48,862 nt of DNA from an uncultured Clostridia bacterium (GTDB taxonomy: Bacteria > Bacillota > Clostridia > TANB77 > CAG-508), in NCBI GenBank assembly GCA_934177725.1, contig CAKPPO010000013.1:1-48862 (forward strand). The letters are read 5' to 3'. Below are positions 41,203 through 48,862 of this stretch, in pieces; within the stretch, counting starts at the first letter, position 1, and each line of letters opens with the position of its first letter. Made by a program: the position numbers and the translations under genes. The notes under the pieces are model-generated. The model saw only the letters and a program-made list of their open reading frames with translations. It was not told the origin of the DNA and ran no database searches.

Positions 41203-44058
41203 ATGGAAAATAAAGATGATTCAAATGTTGTAGAAAAAGCTGGAGAAGAAATAAAACAAACAGAACAAGCAGTAGATAGTGCTTCAAAATTAGCAGCTAA
41301 TATGGCTTCAGGAAATGTTGCAGGCGCTATAAAAGAAGGAATAAATTTAGCAAAAAATAAACAAGTAAGAAGAAGAATGAAAATACAAATGATAATGCAA
41401 TTATCAGCTATATTATTAGTTCTATCAATTATCATATCTATTGTAGCAACATTATTTTCTATATTTAAGTCAGTTGCTAAAAAAATGGGAAACTTAGTAA
41501 ATGTTGCTACTGAATATAACACTAATATGTGGAAATACCTTACTAATGACTATTGGATTGATTTAAGTAAGGAAATAGAAGTTGAATATATAGATGAATC
41601 AGGAAATACTAGAAAAGAAACTAGAACAGTAGTAGAACAATATATGTACGAATTAGATACATTAGGAATATCTTTAAAGGAATTAAACTTATTAGGTGAG
41701 GCAGATTATAGTGATCCAGATTTATTAAAGGATCCAAAGAATAAAGCAATAGTGGAAAAATACATAAAATCTTTTGTTGTTGCTGATTTAATATCAAGTC
41801 AAATACACCGCAGAAGGACTACAGTTGGAGAATTAGTATTTTCTTCAAGTCCAATGTATAGGGAATTAGAAGAAGAAACTTCAATATTGTTAGACTCAGC
41901 ATTAGGAGATACTGCTATATTATCAGATAAGGTAGATGGAGGAGTTTTTTTATATAGAGCAGAGTCAACTACTAGAGAGACAGGAAATGCTGAAAAAATA
42001 TATGATTTAGGACAAGAAAAAAAATATGCTATGGAATATACTGAATATGAAACATTTCAGAAAAGGATAGATGAATATAACAGCATAGATGATAACGTAA
42101 AAAAAGACAAGGACGTAGAAAGTATATTTGCAGTAAATTCAGATGGAGATTTAGTATTTGCGAGAGTAGAAGGAAAAGTAACAGAAACAGAGGAAGAAGG
42201 AGACGTACATTCTAGAAAAATAGAAAATGAAAAAAAGGCTATAATAGAGGTTGTAGATTATAAACACGCAATAGCAGAATATTCACTACCATATGAATTT
42301 TTAGTAGAATTATGTATGGTAACACAAAATCCAGAATATGTGTTCCACGTAGCACAGTTAGCATTGAGCACAAAAATAGATTTAATAATAACAGATAATA
42401 AAGAAGTAACTATTAGAAATAAAAAGACAACAAAAGAGTATACTAAGGATGATGGAACAAAAGGTAGAAAGACAATATGGACTACTACAACGAAAGAGAC
42501 TACTACGCCAGAATTATTAGTAAAAACCATAAATTCTTGGAATGTATATAAAAATAATACTTGTAATTTTATAGTAACAGAAGAAACAAATGGAGAAGAC
42601 AATGATAAAACAACTAAAATCAAAAATGAGTATTCACTATTGCAAGGAAAAGTAGTTAGAAAATCAGATAATTTTTTAGGATTACTTAGAAATTCATTTG
42701 GATTATATATTGTTGGAACTACACCATATTTTCTAATACCAGGAACAACCTTTGATAGAAATGGTACTAATGTAAGATATGTTCTACCAAATAGATCTAA
42801 AAGTGCAGATCCATTAAGTATGTTAGAAAGTGGAGAACAAGAATTGTATGCACTTATGGAACAAGATGCTGAAAAACAAGATAACGAAAAAACAGATGAA
42901 AATGAAGATATTATTCAAATAAACAATTCTGATAGTATTATAGAAAAGAAACAAAGTAGAACAGCGCCACTTGTAGAAATTATCAAATATTTCTTAACTT
43001 ATCCTGAACAAGAATATGGATATATTGAAGAAGAAATAAGGAAATTCTTAGGTTTAGATTCTGACGACCTACTAGATGAGGAAATTGAAAATATTAATAC
43101 TACAGAGAAACAGCAAGCAAGTGCAAAAGAAATATATGATTTTTTTATAGAAAAAGGTTTTACGCCTGAGGCAGCATGTGGAATATTAGGAAATATTCAA
43201 CAAGAGAGTAGTTTTAATTTAACTGCTACAAATGGTTCTCATTGGGGATTATGCCAATGGGGTGGAGGAAGATTTAAAAATCTTGCAGCTTTGGCTCATA
43301 AAAAAGGAAAAACTTGGGCACATCTTGATATACAATTAGAATTTATATGGCAAGAATTCTGTGGTAGTGAAAAGGCAACTAAGGATGCACTTATTAATTG
43401 TGATGATCTATTAGAGGCAACAAGTAGTTTTTGTAAATTATATGAAAGATGTGGAAATTATAGTACAGAAGTACAAAAAAGATATAAATATGCTAAATAT
43501 TGGTACAATAAATTAGTTGAAAAAACAGAAACAGATGTAGATTCAACTTCAAACTATGATGGAATATATACTTCTAAAAGTAAAAAGAAATATAAGCTAT
43601 ATAGACAAAACTATTATAGAAATACTCAATATGGTAAAGGAACAATAGCAAGTCAAGGATGTAGTATTACTGCGGTAGCAACAACGTTAAGTGCATATGG
43701 ATCTAATAAAAGCCCAGCACAATTAATAGGTGGAGGTAGTTCATCATTAGTTAGTATAGACGGATTATTAAAACAAAATGGACTAAATGTAACAAGAATA
43801 TATGGTTTTAAAAATAATACAATACAAACTATAGAAGAAAACTTGGAAAAAGGAAGACCAGTTGTCTTCAACGTAAACTCAAATAGTTCATATACATCAA
43901 ACGAACATTGGATGACATTAGCAGATATTAGAACTAACAATGATGTTACAGAAGTTTATGTACTAAATCCAAACAAAAATGGTAAAGAAGGATGGAATAA
44001 GATAACTAATGTTATAAATAAGTCTTCACTTAAATCATATATTATCGTAAACGAATAA
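41203..44058 (+). CDS. Membrane-anchored lysozyme fused to a C39-like peptidase
   Basis: A 951-aa peptidoglycan hydrolase, the VirB1-like part of the machine. The ATG at 41203 is 5 bp after AGGTGG. The N-terminal cytoplasmic region (1-55) is followed by one membrane helix (about 60-88), a large extracellular region without recognised domain (about 100-620), and a phage-tail-type lysozyme domain (about 636-770; FTPEAACGILGNIQQESSFN, with the catalytic Glu, and WGLCQWGGGRFKNL). A C39_2-like cysteine peptidase follows (about 796-951), with Cys near 820 in SQGCSITAVATT, His near 902 in NEHWMTLADIR and the NPNKNG turn. Gram-positive relatives such as CwlT usually end in NlpC/P60 instead. Confidence 0.85.
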   Translation: MENKDDSNVVEKAGEEIKQTEQAVDSASKLAANMASGNVAGAIKEGINLAKNKQVRRRMKIQMIMQLSAILLVLSIIISIVATLFSIFKSVAKKMGNLVNVATEYNTNMWKYLTNDYWIDLSKEIEVEYIDESGNTRKETRTVVEQYMYELDTLGISLKELNLLGEADYSDPDLLKDPKNKAIVEKYIKSFVVADLISSQIHRRRTTVGELVFSSSPMYRELEEETSILLDSALGDTAILSDKVDGGVFLYRAESTTRETGNAEKIYDLGQEKKYAMEYTEYETFQKRIDEYNSIDDNVKKDKDVESIFAVNSDGDLVFARVEGKVTETEEEGDVHSRKIENEKKAIIEVVDYKHAIAEYSLPYEFLVELCMVTQNPEYVFHVAQLALSTKIDLIITDNKEVTIRNKKTTKEYTKDDGTKGRKTIWTTTTKETTTPELLVKTINSWNVYKNNTCNFIVTEETNGEDNDKTTKIKNEYSLLQGKVVRKSDNFLGLLRNSFGLYIVGTTPYFLIPGTTFDRNGTNVRYVLPNRSKSADPLSMLESGEQELYALMEQDAEKQDNEKTDENEDIIQINNSDSIIEKKQSRTAPLVEIIKYFLTYPEQEYGYIEEEIRKFLGLDSDDLLDEEIENINTTEKQQASAKEIYDFFIEKGFTPEAACGILGNIQQESSFNLTATNGSHWGLCQWGGGRFKNLAALAHKKGKTWAHLDIQLEFIWQEFCGSEKATKDALINCDDLLEATSSFCKLYERCGNYSTEVQKRYKYAKYWYNKLVEKTETDVDSTSNYDGIYTSKSKKKYKLYRQNYYRNTQYGKGTIASQGCSITAVATTLSAYGSNKSPAQLIGGGSSSLVSIDGLLKQNGLNVTRIYGFKNNTIQTIEENLEKGRPVVFNVNSNSSYTSNEHWMTLADIRTNNDVTEVYVLNPNKNGKEGWNKITNVINKSSLKSYIIVNE

Positions 44059-44077
44059 AACTTTTAAGGAGAAAAAT

Positions 44078-45364
44078 ATGGATAGAAAGATATTAAAATA
44101 CATAATCATATTACTAAGTATAACAATTGTTACAGTTATTATTCTTTTAATTGTGTTAACAGCTAATAAAGAGGAAGATATGCAGATTATAGGAAAATCA
44201 GAAGAACCAGCCATTTTAGAAAAAAGGACAAATGTATATTTTATAGAAAACCAGACTTTATATTTTTCTATTCAGGATATTATGCAAAAATATATGGATA
44301 ACATAGCCAATAAAGAGTACAGTTTAACTTATAATATGCTTAATGCAAATTATATAGAAGAAAATGATATAAATATGAATAATATATCAAGTAAAGTTAA
44401 TAATTATAAAATGCCTAAATTTATTCCAATACATATGTACACAAAAGAAGAAAATATTGGTAACAACATTTATATAGAAGCTATTGTTCAAGATTTTGAT
44501 ATAGGAAAAGATACTACAATGACTACTTCTCAAAATAAAGAATACTTTTTAGTGACATTAGATTATGAAAATGAGACCTTTGCAATAGAACCTATAAATG
44601 AGAATGAGTATAAAGAGTACATAGAAAACCTTAAATCAAATGAGATAATGACTATAAAAAAGAATAATGATAATGTTATTTCATACAGTAATCTAACAGA
44701 AAGAGAAATAGTAACTCAACATTTAAATCATTATTTAAGTTTACTAAGGTGTGATGTACAAAAAGCATATGAACTATTAGATAAGGAATATAAAGAGGCA
44801 AAATATAAAAATTATTCTGATTTTGAAAAGTATGTAAAGGATATACAAGAAGAAAGGATATATTTAGAATCTTATACAAAAAAATACAATGATGATGATT
44901 CAATTGAATATGTTTGCAAGGATGAAAATGATAGAATATATATTTTTAAAGAAAAATCAATTATGGAATATACAGTTCAATTAGATAATTATACGTTAGA
45001 GAATAAGGAATTTAGAGAACAATATACAAAGGAGACAAACAGAAATAGAGGCATTCTGAATATAGATAAATTCTTTAAAATGTTAAACATGAAAGACTAT
45101 ACATCAGCATACAACCTATTAGATGAAGAATTTAAGAAAAACTACTTTAGCACACAAACAGATTTTGAAAATTATATGAAACAAAAAACCTTTAAATATA
45201 ATAAAGTAACATATAATAGATATAGTAATAAAATAAATTCAGTTCATGTATATGAAGTAACTATAACAGATAAAACAGAAGAATCTGATGCAAGCTACAA
45301 TTTTACATTTATAGTAAAATTAGGTGAAGATATTAATTTCACAATATCATTTGATGTAACTTAA
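44078..45364 (+). CDS. Membrane-anchored protein with repeated NTF2-like domains
   Basis: A 428-aa protein with one N-terminal membrane helix (about residues 5-30) and an extracellular part made of three similar units. Each opens with a helix of the form Y-x-x-L-L-x-x-x-[YF]-K followed by F-x-x-Y. They begin near residue 75 (YSLTYNMLNANYIEEND), near 228 (VQKAYELLDKEYKEAKYKNY) and near 345 (YTSAYNLLDEEFKKNYFSTQ). The pattern is that of NTF2-like VirB8/TcpC domains and matches the single unit in the protein at 40242. It is last in the unit, 19 bp after the lysozyme gene, and is followed by a terminator. Confidence 0.62.
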   Translation: MDRKILKYIIILLSITIVTVIILLIVLTANKEEDMQIIGKSEEPAILEKRTNVYFIENQTLYFSIQDIMQKYMDNIANKEYSLTYNMLNANYIEENDINMNNISSKVNNYKMPKFIPIHMYTKEENIGNNIYIEAIVQDFDIGKDTTMTTSQNKEYFLVTLDYENETFAIEPINENEYKEYIENLKSNEIMTIKKNNDNVISYSNLTEREIVTQHLNHYLSLLRCDVQKAYELLDKEYKEAKYKNYSDFEKYVKDIQEERIYLESYTKKYNDDDSIEYVCKDENDRIYIFKEKSIMEYTVQLDNYTLENKEFREQYTKETNRNRGILNIDKFFKMLNMKDYTSAYNLLDEEFKKNYFSTQTDFENYMKQKTFKYNKVTYNRYSNKINSVHVYEVTITDKTEESDASYNFTFIVKLGEDINFTISFDVT

Positions 45365-45371
45365 GAAATAG

Positions 45372-45407
45372 AAGGAGCAAGGAAAAATTTTCTTTGTTCC
45401 TTTTTTG
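45372..45407 (+). terminator. Terminator of the secretion core operon
   Basis: AGGAGCAAGGAAAA pairs with TTTTCTTTGTTCC using G-U pairs and is followed by six T residues. Confidence 0.75.
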
Positions 45408-45474
45408 TGTATTTAAATAAATTCTTTTATTGTATTCTTAAATTTTATAGGCTATAATAAAAAGGGTGATGCTA

Positions 45475-47046
45475 ATGAATTTACAAGATTTAATAGGAAA
45501 AATAGGAAAAATAAAAATTATAGGAATAACTAATAATCAAAAATATTTTGTAGCAAAGAGTATACAAAACAATTACACTATATACATACAAAATACACAA
45601 GATTATGAAATAGAGGAAATAAAAAATTCTATACAAGAGTGTATTATAATAGATATAATGCAAAATAACTTAATTGGTTTTTTGTTAAATGATAGGAAAT
45701 TTTTAAATGATATAAAGAAAATAGATAAAAAGTTAAGATACACAAAAGAATATGAAAAAGTTAAAGACATCTACCTAATAAAAAGATTAAAAATTAAAGG
45801 GAAAGTTCTAGGATTATATTTAGTAGATGAAGGAGAAATAGGAAAAATATATTTAGAGACAATAGAAATAGCTATAATAATAAATAAAATAGCTGGAAAT
45901 AACATACTGTTTAAAGAAAATGCAATAGAAAACAGACTTTTAACTCAAATAAAAGATATTGTACAGTCAGCAGATTTTAACAAAAGAGAAATATCATTAA
46001 GAAAGGAACAAGAAAAAGAAAAAAAACTAATAGAAAAAGCATTAGGGTTAGAACTAACAAATGGGATTACTAGAATTGTAACTTTAGACTTAAAACAAAA
46101 GGTACAAGATGAGAATGAAAAAAATAATGAGAGAATAATAAATGAAGTAAAAAAACAAAATTCTATTCAAATAAAAAACGAAAATACAATAAAAGATGTA
46201 AATATAAAACAAGAAATGGATACAAAAGATAAAGTTACAGATATGAAGACATTAGGACAAGTTATTGAAAAAGCAGGAAAAATGCCAAATGTGAAAGATG
46301 CTAAATTTACTAAAATAGGAATTATAGAGTCTGTAGAAAGAGATAATCTAGTAAATGAAAAAGGAGAAAAAGAAAAAACAAATATGACGAGATATTCATT
46401 TGTAGCAATTACAAATGATAATAAAGTAGTACCGCTAGATTTAGAACTAGATAATACGGCAGGAGAAAACCAAAAAGAACAAAATTATCAAGTTAGTCAA
46501 AAAGGAGAGGTAAAAAAAGATGATGTAACATCTAGATATAAACTTGGAGAAGGAACTATTTCTGTAAAAAATGGTGAATATGGAGAACTTAGAGTATACC
46601 ATTCACCTAGAAAAACTATAGGTGGGAAAGGAGTAAAAGGAAACCAAAATTTAGATAGAGAGTTGGAAACAAACAATGTATGGGAAATAAAAAAAGATGA
46701 AAGAGATTTAGCAGAAGAATTTGGAGATGGTTATCGCAGTGTAGAAGAAGGTTACCAAGAAGCAGCAAAACATGAAAAAAATGGTAAAATAGAAGATGGA
46801 GATCTAAAAATAGAAGACATAGACGGAGATGAAAATACAAAATCGCATATACATGATGATGTGGACTATTCAAAATTAGCCATAAAATGGGGATATTACA
46901 AAGATGGAGAGCCAAATGATGCTAAAGCACAAAAATTATTTGAAGAAAAAAGAAAAGAAAATCCAGATAAAGAGACAAAAGAAATTGTAGAAATGGTAAC
47001 AGAGGACTTAGAAGAAGAAATAAATCGCTCAAGAGACAGAAGATAA
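45475..47046 (+). CDS. Unrecognised 523-aa charged protein at the end of the secretion locus
   Basis: I do not recognise this family. The ATG at 45475 follows AAAGGGTGAT; in-frame GTG and ATG codons at 45466 and 45469 overlap that site. It has no signal peptide or membrane helix. Residues 1-175 look like a folded alpha/beta domain rich in Ile (GKIKIIGITNNQKYFVAK). Residues 180-265 are a charged Glu/Lys helix. A further domain begins with KFTKIGIIESVERDNLV near 280 and has beta strands (RYSFVAITNDNKVVPLDLEL, GTISVKNGEYGELRVYHS). The tail from about 400 is very acidic, with a Tyr/His-rich patch (SHIHDDVDYSKLAIKWGYY). It may be a cytoplasmic component, chaperone or substrate of the machine; this is only position-based. 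Confidence 0.7.
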   Translation: MNLQDLIGKIGKIKIIGITNNQKYFVAKSIQNNYTIYIQNTQDYEIEEIKNSIQECIIIDIMQNNLIGFLLNDRKFLNDIKKIDKKLRYTKEYEKVKDIYLIKRLKIKGKVLGLYLVDEGEIGKIYLETIEIAIIINKIAGNNILFKENAIENRLLTQIKDIVQSADFNKREISLRKEQEKEKKLIEKALGLELTNGITRIVTLDLKQKVQDENEKNNERIINEVKKQNSIQIKNENTIKDVNIKQEMDTKDKVTDMKTLGQVIEKAGKMPNVKDAKFTKIGIIESVERDNLVNEKGEKEKTNMTRYSFVAITNDNKVVPLDLELDNTAGENQKEQNYQVSQKGEVKKDDVTSRYKLGEGTISVKNGEYGELRVYHSPRKTIGGKGVKGNQNLDRELETNNVWEIKKDERDLAEEFGDGYRSVEEGYQEAAKHEKNGKIEDGDLKIEDIDGDENTKSHIHDDVDYSKLAIKWGYYKDGEPNDAKAQKLFEEKRKENPDKETKEIVEMVTEDLEEEINRSRDRR

Positions 47047-47164
47047 TACAAATTATAAAAATAATAGCTTTATCTATTTAAACCTCACAAAATAAAGATT
47101 TACTAATTAATGTATATTGTTTTTATTTATCTAGTTAATAAAAAATGATAAAATAGAAGAATAA

Positions 47165-47201
47165 AAAATCACCTTTTAAATATAATTTAAAAGGTGATTT
47201 T
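47165..47201 (+). promoter_or_regulatory. Perfect hairpin enclosing the dac ribosome binding site
   Basis: AAAATCACCTTTTAAAT (47165-47181) pairs base for base with ATTTAAAAGGTGATTTT (47185-47201) over a 3-nt loop. The 3' arm contains AAAGGTGAT, the ribosome site of the TTG start at 47205. In a transcript that includes both arms the site would be hidden. The hairpin ending in TTTT also looks like an intrinsic terminator for read-through from the secretion locus. Confidence 0.7.
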
Positions 47202-47204
47202 AAG

Positions 47205-48453
47205 TTGAAAAAAAGAATCTTATATGTATTTATAATAAGCATATTAATGCTAACATCTTGCATGTCATGTGTATATGCAGATGATGTAGATGAAGAAGAA
47301 ATGCTAGCAGACGAAATAAAAGAATTGGCATTAGAAACTACTGCAAAAGTAAGTGAAGAACCTATACTTAATGCTAGGGCGGCAGTCATATATGATAGGA
47401 AGACAAAAGAAACTATATGGGGAAAAAATGAAACAGAAAAAAGAGCAATGGCATCTACAACAAAAATAATGACAGCAATAGTTATAATAGAAAAAGGAAA
47501 TTTATCAGATGTTGTTACAATTTCAAAAAAAGCAGCAAACACAGGTGGCTCAAGGTTAAAAATAAATACTAATGATAAAATAAGTGTAATAGATTTATTA
47601 TATGGACTAATGCTTAGGTCTCGGAAATGATGCAGCAGTGGCACTTGCTGAATATGTAGGTGGAAGTATAGAAGGCTTTGCAAAACTTATGAATAAAAAA
47701 GCAGAAGAAATAGGACTAAAAAATACGCACTTTGTTACACCACATGGCTTAGATGATATTGAACATTATACAACAGCATACGAACTTGCTTTATTAACAG
47801 ATTATGCTTTAAAAAACGAGACCTTTTCTAAAATAGTCAATACAAAAAGTACAACGATAAGCATAAATAATGTACCAAGAAGCATATATAATACAAATGA
47901 ATTATTAGGAACTTTAAGTGGAGTAGATGGTGTAAAGACAGGATTTACAAATAATGCAGGAAGATGTTTAGTTACTTCTTGCACGAGAGATAATAATCAA
48001 ATAATAACTGTAGTCTTAGGATGTGATACAAAAAAACAAAGAACATCAGATAGTATGAAATTAATTGAATATGCATTTAAAAACTATACAAGGATAAATT
48101 TAGAGGAAAAAATTAAAATAGAATTCGAAAAATGGAAACAAATAAATAGTGAGCGCATATATATTAATAAAGGTGAAAAAACAAAAATAGAATTAAACTT
48201 AGAAGAAGTACATAAAAAACAATTACCTGTAAAAATAGGCGAAGAAAATAATATAGAATTTGAAATAAACGCAATATATGAATATGATGCTCCAATAAGG
48301 AAAGATACTAAAGTAGGAAATATAGTGGTAAAGTATAATAACAAAGTAGTTGAAAGCGTAGATATAATATGTTCAAGAGATATAGAAAAGAAAAGTATTT
48401 TTTCATACATAAAAGAATTGTTATCTGTAATACCGAATTATGAACTTCCTTAA
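47205..48453 (+). pseudogene. D-Ala-D-Ala carboxypeptidase gene (DacF/PBP5 type) with a one-base insertion
   Basis: The first frame (TTG start at 47205) encodes a signal peptide, AAVIYDRKTKE, the active-site SxxK in MASTTKIMTA and LLYGLMLRS. After one base the other frame continues GNDAAVALAEYVGGS and runs to 48453 with the KTG box in GVKTGFTNNAG. The split falls inside the second catalytic motif SGN. Removing the single C at 47622 (TCT-C-GGA) restores a continuous protein of about 415 residues with SGN, the normal length with a C-terminal beta domain. As written, the product stops after 141 residues and would be inactive. The rest is undamaged, so the break is recent or a sequence error. The enzyme trims peptidoglycan stem peptides. 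Confidence 0.9.
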
Positions 48454-48536
48454 AGTAAAATGTAAAAAATTTAAACCTATATCTTGACTTTTGGTAATAT
48501 TTTTGTTATTATAATAATGCTTTGTAAAAAGCATAT

Positions 48537-48612
48537 GCGGAAATAGCTCAGTTGATAGAGCGCTGCCTTGCCAAGGCAGAGGTCGCGGGTTTGAGCCCCG
48601 TTTTCCGCTCCA
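48537..48612 (+). tRNA. tRNA-Gly (GCC)
   Basis: A complete cloverleaf. The acceptor stem is GCGGAAA with TTTCCGC, the anticodon stem CTGCC with GGCAG around loop TTGCCAA (anticodon GCC), and the T arm GCGGG with CCCGT. The CCA end is encoded at 48610-48612. A promoter-like TATAAT lies at 48510. Confidence 0.96.
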
Positions 48613-48660
48613 TTATATACTTATAATAAAGTTATTCATGAGTACAAATCTAAAATATCC

Positions 48661-48734
48661 GGCGCTATAGCCAAGTGGTAAGGCACGAGTCTGCAAAACT
48701 CTGATCCCCGGTTCAAATCCGGGTGGCGCCTCCA
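48661..48734 (+). tRNA. tRNA-Cys (GCA)
   Basis: A complete cloverleaf. The acceptor stem is GGCGCTA with TGGCGCC, the anticodon stem GAGT with ACTC around CTGCAAA (anticodon GCA), and the T arm CCCGG with CCGGG. CCA is encoded at 48732-48734. It is probably co-transcribed with the tRNA-Gly 48 bp upstream. Confidence 0.96.
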
Positions 48735-48745
48735 AAAAGAAAAGA

Positions 48746-48786
48746 CGAAAAAATATTGAAATTCCAATATTTTTTCGCTTTTTTGT
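48746..48786 (+). terminator. Terminator after the tRNA pair
   Basis: CGAAAAAATATTG pairs perfectly with CAATATTTTTTCG over a 6-nt loop, followed by a T run. The last 75 bp of the window show no gene. Confidence 0.85.
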
Positions 48787-48862
48787 ATAATAGGAAAGTC
48801 ATATAAACTAAAAAATAGTATAAAATATAATTAAAAAACACAAATAGACTAAAGCAATATCT

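Noticed and set aside
31747..48734. Integrative conjugative element inserted at a tRNA gene
   Set aside because: No integrase, relaxase or VirD4 gene is present, and I see no copy of a tRNA 3' end on the left flank. The tRNAs are separated from the locus by the dac gene.

Overview
The window is about 49 kb of AT-rich DNA from an anaerobic, probably endospore-forming member of the Clostridia (Bacillota). This rests on strong AGGAGG-type ribosome binding sites, class III (glycyl-radical) ribonucleotide reductase, a Spo0E-like phosphatase, a SpoVB-type flippase, YfmF/YfmH peptidases, a CIRCE-controlled Hsp20 and the low GC content. Genus cannot be settled from the sequence.

Layout. 1-2.0 kb: edge of an unknown element, a small frameshifted gene, a Nudix hydrolase, a methyltransferase and a DUF2726 remnant. 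2.1-6.0 kb: Hsp20 behind a CIRCE operator, a second Nudix protein, an orphan 100-aa protein, a Nudix-pyrophosphatase fusion, a CmpB-type membrane protein and Maf. 6.3-12.5 kb: MmpL-type RND exporter, a secreted Ala-rich repeat protein, then an OmpR-type response regulator and its histidine kinase, probably one envelope-stress module. 12.5-19.2 kb: UDP-sugar pyrophosphorylase, metallophosphoesterase, two orphan proteins, SpoVB-like flippase and a GH25-LysM lysozyme. 19.2-24.8 kb: an SsuABC-like importer whose permease is frameshifted and whose binding protein is separated by an inverted M29 aminopeptidase and a 282-bp MITE, then a Crp/Fnr regulator. 25.1-31.6 kb: nrdD-nrdG, rpsU, yqeY, yfmF, yfmH.

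31.7-47.0 kb is the most unusual part: a Gram-positive type IV secretion locus set between housekeeping genes. It has three VirB2-like pilins (one a long fusion), PrgI, a membrane protein resembling a detached VirB4 N-terminal domain, a VirB4 ATPase, a VirB6/TrbL-like channel protein, two VirB8-like proteins built from NTF2-like repeats, a membrane-anchored lysozyme-C39 peptidase, and an unrecognised 524-aa protein. I see no relaxase, VirD4 coupling protein, integrase or origin of transfer, so it looks like a resident secretion or surface machine rather than an intact conjugative element. It seems to be split into at least three transcription units by internal promoters and a terminator after the third pilin.

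The right end holds a frameshifted D-Ala-D-Ala carboxypeptidase gene whose ribosome binding site lies in a perfect 17-bp hairpin, then tRNA-Gly(GCC) and tRNA-Cys(GCA).

Two themes cut across the window. Inverted-repeat elements sharing a GGGGACG-type end occur at five or more intergenic sites and resemble REP/MITE families. Two genes (ssuC-like and dac) are each broken by one extra C placed just before a GG, which may be real decay or a shared sequence error.
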